Positions 10,482 through 22,134 of a stretch of DNA of 64,000 bases are shown here, piece after piece (position 1 is the stretch's first letter; every line of letters begins with the position of its first letter). The stretch lies in the NCBI GenBank assembly GCA_036768485.1, contig JAVLUZ010000153.1:240215-304214 (forward strand), given 5' to 3'. The position numbers and the translations under genes are program-made. The stretch is from Mermis nigrescens. Its lineage: Eukaryota; Nematoda; Enoplea; Mermithida; Mermithidae. The notes beneath the pieces are model-generated. The model had not been told where the DNA came from. It searched no databases and saw nothing but the letters and a program-made list of their open reading frames with translations.

Positions 10482-10931
10482 TTAGGTTGACATAGAAAAG
10501 CTAAATAAACGTCGCATTCCGAGTGCAGCATAGATAATGCTTTAACCACTTTATTCGTTAGAACCTGTAAATACTAAGCCACTCAGTCAGCAATAATGAT
10601 TCGATTACAATGACAATCAATTCAGACGGCTTCTTAATACCAACAAATGCGCACGCTTTACACACAGTTGTGCATAAACCCAAGAGCGTCACACAATATA
10701 AAATTGAAAACAAATAGTGGCTTCTTAGCTTACCAATAGATATCCGTTTAAGAATACTCGCAATTGCGTTAAGTACGCGAACAAATTTTATGTATTAACC
10801 CCAGGCCCGTATCCAGCATACCTGGGCAAGAGGTTCAACCAGGTTCAACCGGGTACCAGCCAGAGCAAGTTCAGTACCAGCCGGATGGTCCACCAGTTGC
10901 ACCCTATGTTTTGTACATAAACTTTTTTTGG

Positions 10932-12470
10932 TGTAAAAATCGATTGGTTGGCTCCAAAAATCGGTTGCTGGGGTCTAAAAGTCGGTTGATGGGCTCCAAG
11001 AAATCGGTTGCTGGGGTTTAGAAATCGGTTGAATGGCTCTAAAAATCAATTGCTCCTGGGTTCAACTAATTTTTGGAGCCCATCAACTGATTTTTAGACC
11101 CCAGCAACCGATTTTTGGAGCTCAACAACCGATTTTAGCCCCGCTAACCGATTTTTTGGAGCTCCTAACCGATTCCTTGACCCGGCACCCGATTTTTAGA
11201 CCCCGGCAACCGATTTTTGGAGCCAACCAACCGGTTTACAGACCCCAGCTACCGATTTTTATAGCCAACCAACCAATTTTTAGACCCCAGCAACTGATTT
11301 TCGGACCCCAGTAACGGATTTATGGCCCTGGCAAGCAATTTATAAGCCCAATAAGCGATTTAGGACCCATCAATCAATTTTTTCGAGCTCATCGACCGAT
11401 TTCTAGACCCCCAGCAACCGATTTTTGGAGCCAACCAACCGGTTTCCAGACCCCAGCAACCGATTTTTATAGCCAACCAATCAACTTTTAGACCCCAGCA
11501 ACTGATTTTCTTACTCCAATAACAAATTTAGGACCCAGCAAGCGATTTTTAAGCGATTTAGGACCCATCAATCAATTTTTCGAGCTCAGCAACAGATTTT
11601 TGGAGCTACCAATCAATTTGTAGACCCCAGCAACTGATTTTCGGACCCCAATAACGGATTTAATACCCCAGCAAGCGATTTTTAAGCCCAATAAGCGACT
11701 TAGGACCCATATATCAATTTTTCGAGATCACTATCGATTTCTAGACCCGGCAACTGATTTTTGGAGCTCATTAACCGATTTCTGGACCTCAGCAACCGAT
11801 TTTAAGAGCCAACCAACCGGTTTTCAGACCCCAGCAACCGATTTTTATAGCCAACCAACCAACTTATAGACCCTAGCAACTGATTTTCGTACCTCAATAA
11901 CGGATTTAGGAACCCAACAGGCGATTTTTATGCCCAATAAGCGATTTAGGACCCATCAATCAATTTTTCGAGCTCACAGACCGATTTGTAGACCCCAGCA
12001 ACCGATTTTTGGAGCTCACCAACCGATTTATAGACCTCAGCAACCGATTTTTGGAGCCAACCAACCGGTTTTCGGACCAAAGCAACCGATTTTCGGACAC
12101 CACCAACTGATTTTTTGACCATAGCAATCAATTTTTAGACCTCAGCAACCGATTTTTGGAGCCCACCAGCTGGTTTTCCAGACCCCAGCAACCGATTTTT
12201 AACCCCACTAACTGATTTTTGGAGCCCAGCAACTGATTTAGGACCCCAGCAACCGGTTTTCGGAGCCAAGAACTGATTTCAAGACCCCAGCAATCGATTT
12301 CCGGATCCCACCAACTGATTTTTTGACCCCAGCAATCGATTTTGAGACCTCAGCAACCGATTTTTGGGGTCCAACAACCGATTTTTGGAGCTCAGCAATC
12401 ATTTTTTAGATCCCAACAACCGATGTTTTAAATCCTGGCAACCGAATCGGTTACTGGGCTCTCTAAAAAT
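10932..12470. repeat. 21-bp satellite array (42-bp dimer), with inverted left end
   Basis: About 70 diverged copies of a 21-bp monomer close to GACCCCAGCAACCGATTTTTG alternate with a sister monomer close to GAGCCAACCAACCGATTTTTA, giving a 42-bp higher-order unit. From 10932 to about 11050 the monomers are in the opposite orientation (AATCGGTTGCTGGGG), and another inverted stub is seen near 12448-12475. The period is a multiple of three, so parts can be read as QPIFG-type repeat peptides, but there is no credible gene. Confidence 0.92.
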
Positions 12471-12599
12471 CGGTACGTTAGTAATTAGTTAATTAGTTAA
12501 TTACGTTAGTTAATTCACGTTAGTTAATCGATGTATTAAAAATACATACATACTTGTCTGTCCAACTGTTTTATGTGTAAATAAACGCTAGTCTTTTAT

Positions 12600-12985
12600 A
12601 CATACATTACTTGTTATTGATGTTTAGGCCGCGCTAAACTCTGACAATTTTTGTAATGCAAAATTGTGTTTTACAAAGGTTAAATTTCAAAATTTTCCAG
12701 CGCTTTGCGCGAATTCGGATAATTTTTGTGATGCAAATTACTTAAGCCGCGCCAAATTTGGACAATTTTTGTAAGCTAAATTGCGTTTCAAAAAGGTGGA
12801 ATCTAAAAATTTTCCGCCGAATTGATTTAATTTTATTACTTGTTCTTTATGCTTAAGCCGCGCCAAATTCGGACAATTTTTGTAATGCAAAATTGCATTT
12901 CACAAAGGTTAAATCTCTAAATTTTCCGGCGCTTCGCGCCAAATCGATTTAATTTTATTATTCGTTATTGATGTTTAGAGGTTGC
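12600..12985. repeat. Diverged tandem repeat carrying the GGCGCTTCGCGCC motif
   Basis: Three diverged copies share the order GCCGCGC, GACAATTTTTGTAATGCAAA, AAATTTTCC, GCGCTTCGCGCC and TTTAATTTTATTACTTGTT. They are the reverse complement of the 180-bp tandem units at 15400-15960 and resemble a block at 53095-53340. No coding potential is seen. Confidence 0.7.
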
Positions 12986-13140
12986 GCTGAATATGACAAT
13001 TTTCGTGCATTTCAAGCAGGATTTATATTTGAAAAGAAAACGTATATACTATTTGACGACATGAAAATGAGGAACTCTGTAGAAGTTTTATTTTTACACA
13101 ATAAAGTGCATAAAAAATAAGGATATTGAAGGCAGTGAAT

Positions 13141-14323
13141 CAGTGTTTTTTTTATTTGCACGGGCCTCTTTGCACCGTGCAAAAACCTCCCAAAATCCTT
13201 TTGCACGACCGAAAATTTTTTTGTAGAGTGTATTTTATATACAAAAATTTTCCACGCTTCGAGCGGTAGGATACTGTAGGTTTAGCCGTTATTTCTTTCA
13301 CACTATGTTTACCCTGAGAAAAACGACAGATTTGCGATTTCTGTAACAAATTTTCAGCACATTTAATAGTTTCTGCAGAAATTTAATGCTCAAAAAATAA
13401 AATGACATATTTTTCTAGCAATTCATGTTATAAGTGGAAGTCGCAGGAAGCGCGAAAATTTTTTCTCATTTTCGAGCCAGAAAATCTTAAAACTGATCAA
13501 ATGTAAAATTTTATTTGAAATGTTCATGCTGAAAATATCTATAGAAGTGAAGAAATCGCACGATGCGCGAAACTTTATTGTGATTTTCCAAAAAAAGCAC
13601 TTCAGATTTTTCACTTTCTAGCACTGAAAAATGTGTAAAAAACAACACTGTAATGCTAAAATTAAAATATGGCTTCCATCGTCATAATTATCGAAATCCT
13701 GTTTAAAAACATATGAAAGCTCTGAAAATGGCATGAGTAAAAAATGAAAAGATAGCGTAATTACCTGTTAACATGACGCAGAAAACTTAATTAACAATTT
13801 GTAGGCACTGTAAAGTACAACAAAAACCTAATGATTCGTTTAACCTGGTCTAGAAATTTACTACATTAGGGAAAATTGTCGAAAAAAGGCATGGGACATC
13901 AAGCACTAGTACCGAAAATCTTTGCATTTTTTCCAAAAAATGCTCATTTGAAACTTTTTGCACTTTTAAAATTGGGTGACCTTTGAAAAAAGTAAAACAA
14001 GCTAAAACAAGATCCACTTCTTGCTAATTTGGTAATGGAATACGCAAAGTAGAATAAGCCTGTCTGCATCAGAAATAAAAATAAGATGAAAAATTGAACT
14101 CAGTGGGCGTGCTAGAAAGACAATAAGATATTTTGGTGTTATCTGGCGCGAAGCGTCGAAAAAGTTTTTGAAAATTTGATTTTAAAGTGACCTGGGCATT
14201 CAAAAATCGACATATTTTACATTATTTTTGCTCAAATTTTTCTTTGCACCGTGCAAAGATCACCAAATTTTTTCTTTGCACGGGCCCAAAAAAGTTTGCA
14301 CTGTGCAAATAAAAAAAACACTG
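13141..14323. mobile_element. hAT-like non-autonomous element, 1,183 bp
   Basis: The termini CAGTGTTTTTTTTATTTGC and the inverted copy at the right end are flanked by a perfect 8-bp duplication CAGTGAAT (13133-13140 and 14324-14331). Subterminal TTTGCACGGTGCAAA-like palindromes occur at both ends. The 8-bp TSD and CAGTG start place it in the hAT superfamily. The AT-rich interior has no recognisable transposase and includes a GGCGCGAAGCGTCG motif copy near 14145. It sits inside the family-B-like element and is younger. Confidence 0.88.
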
Positions 14324-15399
14324 CAGTGAATGTCTCTTCAAGATTAAAGGTCAATTGTTACTAAAGTAATGAGTTTTTAAACATAATTGCTATGCAAATT
14401 ATTGATTGCACTATTTTTTACACCATACTAATTTTGACACACCATTTTTGATTAAAAAAATTATGTTGCGAGAAATAGTGTGACTGTGCAGTGAAATTAT
14501 GAATGGACTTTGCGTGGAAGCAAGACTAACATGTTAAAAATTCAACCACTTTTCTGACTAAAGCAACCAACCGAAAAATTGGGCTCCGGTACCAGCCGAG
14601 ACTTTAAGACTTGCCCAGCTATGGTATCCAGGATTTTATTTCGGGGGAAGGGGGCGACCAAAATTAGGGGGACAAAAGGATTAATTTAAAAAGACGTTTT
14701 ATGACCACTAGAGCTGTACAATTTGTAAATTTTGCTACCCAGATGCCTAAAACATGGTGAGAATCCAATAGACACTATCTTAAATAAGGGCCATTTTCTG
14801 CATAAAACGTGTGCAGAACAGAAGAAAAGATGCAAAATACGCTTTAGGTAGTATAAAGACTAAAAATCGAGCGTTTAAACCGCCTGCTTGGGACTAATTA
14901 GACTCTAATCATAATTTTGAATTTTTTGCGATTTTGGCTAAAAAAGCAAAGGGGGAGAGTGAAGGAAAAACTCATTCTCATATTTCATTTCGGGGGAGGC
15001 ATCGTTTTTTTCCCAGCGATTTGGTTGACATCATAGAGCAAACCCAAAATTTTTTCAACTTTTTCCGACTTTTTTCCACGTTTTTTGGGAGGTCTAAAAA
15101 CGTTTAAAATAGAGCGCCTGTGTTGAAAAATCAGTGTTTTTAAGAAGAAAATTTTATGTACACATGCAATAGCGGTGTGTGATGCGCTTTTTGTATAAAA
15201 ATTTCTCGCTCTACAAGAAATATCACAATCAGTATACGTTATTTATGTTGAAACTTGAATTTCCTTCCTTCAGTAAAGCATTTTAGCCAATTCTGAAGTT
15301 GTTTTTGACAATTAAAACTATAATTTATCAAATGGCTCGAAGCGCCAGAAAATTTTGAAATTTTAGCTCTCTAAATCATTTTTGCATTTCAAAAACTGT

Positions 15400-15960
15400 G
15401 CAGACGGTAAGGATTTTCAATCGTAGTGGAGTTCTGGGACCAGATTATCGATAAAAATACTGCAATTGGCGCCGCGCGGCTTAAACATCAATAACAAGTA
15501 AGAATTAAATCAATTCGGCGCGAAATTTTTGTGGTTTCACCTCTCTAAAACGCATTTTTGCATTACAAAAACTAACCGAATCCGTGCAGAAGAAGAATTT
15601 TCAATCGTAGTAAAGTTCTAGATCAAATTGTCAATAAAAATGCTGCAATGGACGCGGCGCGGCTTAAAGATTACTAACAAAAAAGAATTAAATCAATTAA
15701 ATTTTTGTAGTTTCACTTCTCTAAAACGCATTTTTGCATTACAAAAACTAACTGAATCCGTGCAGAAGATAAGAATTTTCAATCGTAGTGAAGTTCTAGA
15801 CCAGATTGTCGATAAAAATGCTGCAATTGGCGCAGCGCGGCTAAAAGATTAATAATATGTAAGAATTAAATCAATTCGGCGCGAAGCGCCGAAAAATTTT
15901 GAAGTTTTAACTCTAAAACGCATTTTTAACATTACAAAAATTTTCCACAAATGCCAACCA
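15400..15960. repeat. Three tandem copies of a 178-184-bp repeat
   Basis: The phrase TTTTCAATCGTAGT recurs at about 15415, 15599 and 15777, a spacing of 184 and 178 bp. Each unit continues with GCGCGGCTTAAA, AATTAAATCAATT, a GGCGCGAAGCGCC-type motif, AACGCATTTTTGCATTAC and CCGTGCAGA. The same repeat appears inverted at 12600-12985 and in the same orientation at 53095-53340. Confidence 0.85.
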
Positions 15961-16264
15961 AGCCAAAATTTTTCCCATTTCCTAGAATTTTGGTTGACAA
16001 ATAGACCAAAAAGTGGGAGAAAACGTTGGGGGGCACGTGCCCCCCTATACCCTGGATACGGGCCTGGTTTGCGTATAATAAGTGCTTTAAATGAGTAGAA
16101 AATCGAAAATAAATCATAATTAATTATAATTACATTTGGCACACCATTCCGTAGTCAGGTCAAGTGTTTTACGAAATGGGACAAAAACCTCAAAAAGTAA
16201 AAACCTCAAAAAAACCTTAAACGTAAAAAAACGTCAAAATTTGAGTTAAAACACCAGGGTGGGC

Positions 16265-16555
16265 AACCCTGCTTACTATAAGTGAGCTGGACTGTATATT
16301 ACGACAGTATAGCACAGCTAAACTATTACCAGCAGATATTTATAACTTGCAGCCAAAACGTATTTTAATTGGGCTCATTTTACTTTTTCAAATCATTCAT
16401 TATGAGGATTTTTACCATCTCACAGAACACAGACAGAGTTAATAATAGAAGGCATTCGATTACCGACTCCCAAGCAACTTTATGCCCGAGCTTTAGAAAC
16501 ATACTGTATTCATGACACTTTCGTAATCGGTTTATAGATTACACCAGTTCGGGCA
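16265..16555 (+). other. Possible decayed coding sequence, unrecognised
   Basis: Between the nested stack and the next LINE, the plus strand reads SELDCILRQYSTAKLLPADI, then after a frame change LPTPKQLYARALETYCIHDT. The composition looks coding, but there is no family match and no intact frame. It could belong to an older retroelement or to the 5' part of the LINE relic that follows. Confidence 0.25.
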
Positions 16556-19500
16556 CCAAAAATTTCACCAACGCCGTCGAGGACGTAATTGATGCGCGCC
16601 TGAAAGTTATGAAGTTTTGTAAGTTATAAAGTTTTGTTTTAGCGTAATGCTGTTTTCTTCGGCTTGCCAGACACCAAGGACGATTTGGCTGCAGTTCGTG
16701 AGTTGTTGGTTGCCAAAGAAGGAAGCGACGAATTTGAAAGCATCCGACCATCAGACATTCAGTACGTGTTCGCGTGACGGGCCGGTTGATCCAGAAGACA
16801 AGCGATCCCAGTTCCTCAAAATTGTTTGCGCGACGACAAGGGTAAAACAAAACTTTATAACTTACATAAACAAGGAAGTCAAAAAAGCCCGCCGAGACCT
16901 GACGTACAGGCAACGTCAGGAAGATGGACGATAATTGCGTGAAAATTACGAAAGGCCTTTCCGATCATCTTATAGATTATCGTAGAGGCGTCATTACACG
17001 TAAAAGTGACCGCGAAACTGTTTTTTCAATATCTAACATGTCAGCGGTAGGACCGTGCGCCCCTGATAAAACCTCAGAAGTCTAAACAGGGTATAAAACC
17101 AGCGAAAAAACATTGTGAAAGCAGATTTTTTGGTCCTTCTCAGACTCACTCAGATTCTCATTCCAGCTTTCCTGTTTGTACAGCGTTTAAGTGTGTTTTA
17201 TTCAATGTTAGAAGCATATGTAATAAACTTGAATATTTTCACTACCTCTTAGACCAATCAACGTATTACATAATTTTTATTACAGAAACATGGCTAAATG
17301 AATTGCACACCGATTAAACTCTGGGTACAGTATCATTCGCTGTGACAGAGAAAATCGGACGGGAGGAGGTGTCGCCATAGTATTCAAATCATTTTTACAG
17401 CTAAAAAACGTAAACATCCCGGATGACTTTTCTTTACTTGAGGGCATTACATGTGACATGACTGTTTTCGACTCAAAATACAGTTATTTTGTGTTACAAG
17501 CCTCCGAATCAAAATGAAATTGATCAACAATTTTTAGATTCTTAGAATGGGCCACCGATACCCTTAGGATTATTATAGCTGTAGGTGATTTCAATTTTCC
17601 AGAAATTAATTGGGATAAACGATCTTCTCTCCATGGAAATAGCATTTCTTCACAATTTTTTGAGCTTACAAACGAAATTGGGTTACATCAGTTTACACGA
17701 CACCTAATCTAGGTAAAAATTTATTGGATCTGATTTTCTGTTTATACAAATCATGCGTTTTTAACGTCAAAAACATAGAGCCTTTTTCAAGTATTGACCA
17801 TGACGCCCTAACTTTCGATCTTATTCCCGAAAAATTAGAAGTTGATTCTCCTGAAGAAAACTATGACTTTAGAAAAGGTGATTACGTTTCTATTATACAT
17901 GATCTATCACTTGTTAGCTGGCCCGATATTTTTTCAACGTGCGTCACTGTTGATGACTTTTATGCTGTATTTTTAGACATTTTGAATTCGACGATCAAAT
18001 CCCACGTTCCGTTGAAAAAATTATCTTCGAAAAATGCAAATTTCCGAAATACATTCTGAATTTACAAGGAAAGAAACGCAGACTTTGGCGAAAATCAAAG
18101 AAGAATACAAGTTTGTCGGATGACTACAAAATTGCTTGTAAAAATGTTGATAGTGCAATTTCGGATTTTTATGCTAGTGAAGAGTTCATCACTCAAATAC
18201 TTTTATAATTTTGTTAACACCACGTTAGAACTGAAACGTTCCATACGTGATCTTGAGTTCGATGGGCAACCTATTTCTGATGAAACTGAAAAAGCCAACG
18301 CTTTTAACAATTTTTTTTGTTTATGTTTCCACTTTAGATAACAACATTCAACCACAAAATTTGGAATCTGGAAAGGCAACTGATCGCCCTCCTTTGGTTA
18401 AGTTTAAGCTTGGTATTGTAGCCTCGGCTTTGAATAAGCTGAAGCCCACTCACTCAGTTGGTCCCGATAGGCTCTCAGCTTACTTTTTGAAACTGATAAA
18501 AATTGTCTAAATTGAACCACTTTCAAGCATTTTAGAAGTTTCATATCGGACCGGCAGGGGTTAGAAGCACTGGTTAAAGCCATTTAAGGAGACCCTGACT
18601 CAGTCGAAAATTATAGGCCTATATCTCTCTGTTGCGTTTTATGTAAAGTTATGGAGTCAATAATTAATAATGCCATCGTGGACTATTTCGACAGAACTGG
18701 TGTGATAAGTCAACAACAATTTGGGTTTTTGAAGAACAACTCTTGTTCATCTCAGCTGTTAAAGCGTAAAAGCAAGTGGACTAAAAGTCTAGACAATCAC
18801 GTTCCAATGGACATTATTTATATTGATATCTGTAAGGCCTTTGATTCTGTTGTTTACTCAAAACTTTTGTTAAAACCTAAATTCTTGGGAGTTTCGGGTA
18901 CTCTGTTAAGCTGGATTACATCATTTTTAGCGGAAGGTCACAAAAGGTAAAGATAAATAGTAGTCTCTCAAAATGACAACCGGTAATTAGTGGTGTCCCT
19001 CAAGGCAGTGTGTTAGGGCCTACATTGTATCTAGTGTTTATGAATGATTCAGCAGATTGTATTAAACATAGTGATATTATGTTGTTTGCTGACGATGCAA
19101 AAAATTTTAATGTTTCATGTAATGCTGATGTCTTACAATCGGATTTGGATTTCTTACACGCATGGACCGAAAAATCGCAGTTGCAAATAAGTTATGGCAA
19201 ATGTGCAACGTTGTATTTGGGGTATGGAAATCCTAGAAACAACTACAAACTGGTTTTTCAAGATTTAAGTGTTTCTCAAGGATCTATTAAGGATTTATGA
19301 GTGTACATTAGTGATGATCATCTTATCTCCTAGCATTCATTGTGTAAACACTGCGTCTAAAGGCCCATTCATACTTCGTCCGGCTCCGTCCGGTTTGGTG
19401 TCGGAATGCAAAAATTGACAAAACCGCTGCAGCACGAATCCGGCATCATGCGGCACGCGTCCGACTTTCTGTTGCGCGTTACGTCATAATCTGTGCCGTA

Positions 19501-20512
19501 ATGCGGCATTTCTGCCACAACGGACAAGTTAAGTTGGTTTCAACTTTCGTCCGTCCGGCACACATGAAATGTAAAGGACAGCGTATTGGAAGATTGGCGC
19601 GACATGTAGCGCATTGCACGCCTTGTTTATTTTGTACTATTTCATTTTTCAAGCTTTAAATTTTTGATTAATTTGCTGTGTAGTTCGTCGTATAAAAGCG
19701 GATTGAGAGTCGGAAATTAACCAATTTTTATACAAAATCGAGATCAAAACGCGTACCTACTACCAACTTTTCCAAAAACAGTCAAAAATAGGTTCAAAAA
19801 TTTGCTTTTAACTCTCGCTTAGCAAGCTCATTTTTAAAAACTATTACATAGTGATCAATATTGAATTAATGGTAAAAGCTTTTAAAGTTTATGTAAGACC
19901 CATTTTGGAGTACAGCTCAGTAGTTTGGAACCCTTATTTGATTAGAGATATTAAGTGTATTGAAAAAGTTCAGCTTAGATTTACGAAAAGAATACTATGG
20001 CGACAAAGTGACTTGTCTTACAATGAACGGTTGGGTTTGTTAAATCTGGGAAGACTCGTAACTCGGCGTATTCATTTTGATCTTACTATTGCTTTCAGAA
20101 TAATCAAGAGACAATTACTTTCATTTGAAGACTTTTTTGAACTCGCACCCGCAAGGGTACTAGATCGGTAAGTGATATAAAGCTATATATACGCAAATTT
20201 CATTTAGACTGTAGGAAAAACGACTTTGCAAACAGGACGGCCAGAATCTGGAATACTTTGCCCCAAAGCATTGTTGATTGTAGATCTTTTAAACGGTTCA
20301 AGGATTTGATTTCTAAACTTTGTTTAGATGAGCTCCTAAAGGGGCGTTCGTGAGCGCGATCCGCCTGTGTCTCAGCCATTACTATGCTGTAAACCTTCTT
20401 TCGTTCTTCCGACATTATCTTTCGTTAAATCCTTTCATGTAATTCTTATTGCATTCTGCGGTAGTAATTGGCTAATAAATATTGTCATTACTATTATTAT
20501 TATTATTATAAA
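16555..20512 (+). pseudogene. Decayed CR1/L2-like non-LTR retrotransposon
   Basis: Fragments of both LINE proteins are readable in order but with many stops and frame changes. ORF1: NAVFFGLPDTKDD, RSQFLKIVC and LTYRQRQED (16640-16940) resemble the RRM-like domain of CR1-type ORF1. ORF2 endonuclease: FNVRSICNKLEYF and ITETWLN (17195-17300), VGDFNFPEINWDK (17580-17620), SIDHDALTF. Reverse transcriptase: QQQFGFLKNNSCSSQLL (about 18710), YIDICKAFDSV (about 18825), GVPQGSVLGPTLYLVF (about 18990) and FADDAKNF (about 19085). C-terminus: YVRPILEYSSVVWNP (about 19890). The copy ends in an (ATT)n microsatellite at 20488-20512, as many CR1-group elements do. It is 5' truncated and interrupted near 19360-19795. 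Confidence 0.82.
19360..19795. mobile_element. Insertion within the CR1-like LINE
   Basis: The C-terminal reverse-transcriptase reading is lost near 19350 and resumes near 19800. The intervening sequence is GC-richer at its start (AAGGCCCATTCATACTTCGT, then CCGGCTCCGTCCGG and many CGGCA words) and unrelated to the LINE. Its start resembles a MITE terminus, but no matching right end or duplication was found, so boundaries are approximate. Confidence 0.4.
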
Positions 20513-21847
20513 AATTGAGATCCATGCAAAAATTTTCTGAAATCAATTACATTGATCCGTACCAATCTTCTCTGCAATTTTTAAAAAAGTTTAATGTGGC
20601 AACCGAGGGTGCTTTTGAATCATGAATTACAGGGATTTTTACCGACAGCAAGCTCGGACATTTCAAGAGCTACATACATAATGTTATTTTGAATTTGACA
20701 ATCAAGTTTTGAAAAATACGATGTGATACTTTCCGTTGTAAAACTCGCCAAAATAAGACCGTAGATTTCCCCTCGTTTCACGTCATTATTAGAGATTGAC
20801 TACGATTGTTGTATGTATATTGGGTCGGCTTTCTTGATTATTCCGATAGGGAGAAAGTCTGTGCAGTTTTGTCACAGCCGTTGGTAGTCTTTGTTCTTAG
20901 TCGAAGTACAGTCTTATAGTTTTTTCAACAGTTTCTACCTATAGTCTTTTTCATGAAGCCTTGAGCTTGGATCACAATTCCTGAGTCGACGTGAATCAAT
21001 TACAAAAGCGGTTGTAACTGAAACAGCAATCACTATACTGTGCCAAGAAATTGATAAGCATATGAAGAATTAATGTACCGAATTGCATTACAGTAAGCTG
21101 TCTAGAAACCAATTTTTTAGATACTCGCAAGGTCGCTGAAACTCCATTTCTATGCACGCCGTTGCGGTTTAATGCCTCATAGCGACCAAGGAATAATAGT
21201 AATAGAATCAACAAATGTTGAGTTCGTAACCGAAACGCCGTAACTGTTTCGGCAAAGGGCTACTTCTGATGAATACGCCTGTGTAGGTAGTCGCACTACC
21301 TTCTTACAGACCTTTCAATATTTACCTGCCAATACTCAGTGTTTTTGGTGTTCTTTGGTACAAAGTTCTATCTACAACTCTGATGTTTTGCTCTTTATTG
21401 ACAAAGCATTTTGCTATCGACCAGTCAGTTGTCTTTAATTGGAGAAGTTGCTAAAAGTCAGATTTGGGTCCACCGTGATTTATGTCCACCGTAATCTGTG
21501 GGGTGTTTCAGAGGCGAAGCCAGGATTTTGGTTCGGGGAAGCACGAGCAAAAATTTTTTAAGACTACTTTTGCATTGAATGCCTGCAACGTTATATATGA
21601 TAAAACTGAGTTTTTCGACCTTTAGTGGTGTAGCCTAGCTAATTTATGGGTTTCTGACGATCAAAAATACAAAAGTGTAAAGGCGGCGCGAAGTGCCGAA
21701 AATTTTTGGAATTTATACCGTTTTCATGTAGATTTTACGGCCTTTCTATTAACAAACAGTTCGGAAATCATAAGTGGCGCAGAGTGTCAAGAAACTTGAA
21801 TCATTTTTACCGCCCTTAACATTTTTGTAGCTCTGTGAATACTAATA
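20513..21847. other. Intergenic, no gene recognised
   Basis: AT-rich sequence without a credible reading frame. From about 21515 it contains a fragment resembling a family C terminus (GCCAGGATTTTGGTTCGGGG), and copies of the GGCGCGAAGTGCC motif near 21685 and 21777. Confidence 0.5.
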
Positions 21848-21855
21848 GTCTGACA

Positions 21856-22126
21856 CATACGTGGGCAGCAAGAAAATTCTGGGAGGGGGGTGCAAGATTT
21901 TTTTGAAGGTCGAAAAATGGCCTTAAAAATGGTGGTATGGCGATAAAAACACCATTTTTCGACGTTTCTCATCAAGCACTATCCATTGGCATCAAAAAAT
22001 TGCGAAAAAGACGAAAAAAATTTTCAAAAATTGAATTCTGGGGGGGGTATTTTGATTTCTGGGGGGGTATTTTGGTTTCTGGGGGGTGCATACCCCCCCA
22101 AACCCCCCCCCCCACGCCCAGGTGTG
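21856..22126. mobile_element. Family B MITE, hAT-like, 271 bp
   Basis: It starts CATACGTGGGC and ends GCCCAGGTGTG, with a perfect 8-bp duplication GTCTGACA at 21848-21855 and 22127-22134. The interior has the family hallmarks: AAATGGCCTTAAAAATGG, a GTTTCTCATCAAGCACTAT block, and G-rich and C-rich tracts near the right end. Confidence 0.9.
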
Positions 22127-22134
22127 GTCTGACA

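Larger units (their letters stand above)
10817..14623. mobile_element. Large family-B-like hAT element carrying a satellite
   Basis: It begins CATACCTGGGCAAG and ends CTTGCCCAGCTATG, a 13/14 inverted match, and is flanked by a perfect 8-bp duplication GTATCCAG (10809-10816 and 14624-14631). The 8-bp TSD indicates hAT-type integration, here into the terminus of a family C element. The first bases match the termini of the short family B MITEs elsewhere in the window. The interior contains a 21-bp satellite array, a block of GC-motif repeats and another inserted element; no transposase is visible. Confidence 0.82.
10802..16065. mobile_element. Family C element, split by a 3.8-kb insertion
   Basis: The left end CAGGCCCGTATCCAG (10802-10816) and the right end CTGGATACGGGCCTG (to 16065) are inverted repeats. 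After removing the inserted element 10817-14623 and one copy of the duplicated GTATCCAG, the left end continues at 14632 as GATTTTATTTCGGGGG, giving an element of about 1.45 kb. Shorter relatives lie at 46336-46683 and 47401-47832. The CAGGC start is hAT-like, but the flanks (ATTAACCC and GTTTGCGT) do not match, so the superfamily is uncertain. The interior contains a run of 180-bp tandem repeats and no intact gene. Confidence 0.7.

Noticed and set aside
10932..12470. Short regular repeats resembling a CRISPR array
   Set aside because: The 21-bp monomers are contiguous with no unique spacers, diverge gradually and lie in eukaryotic DNA. This is a satellite.
16539..16913. 124-codon minus-strand frame
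   Set aside because: It is antisense to the ORF1 domain of the CR1-like LINE, whose plus-strand reading has recognisable motifs.
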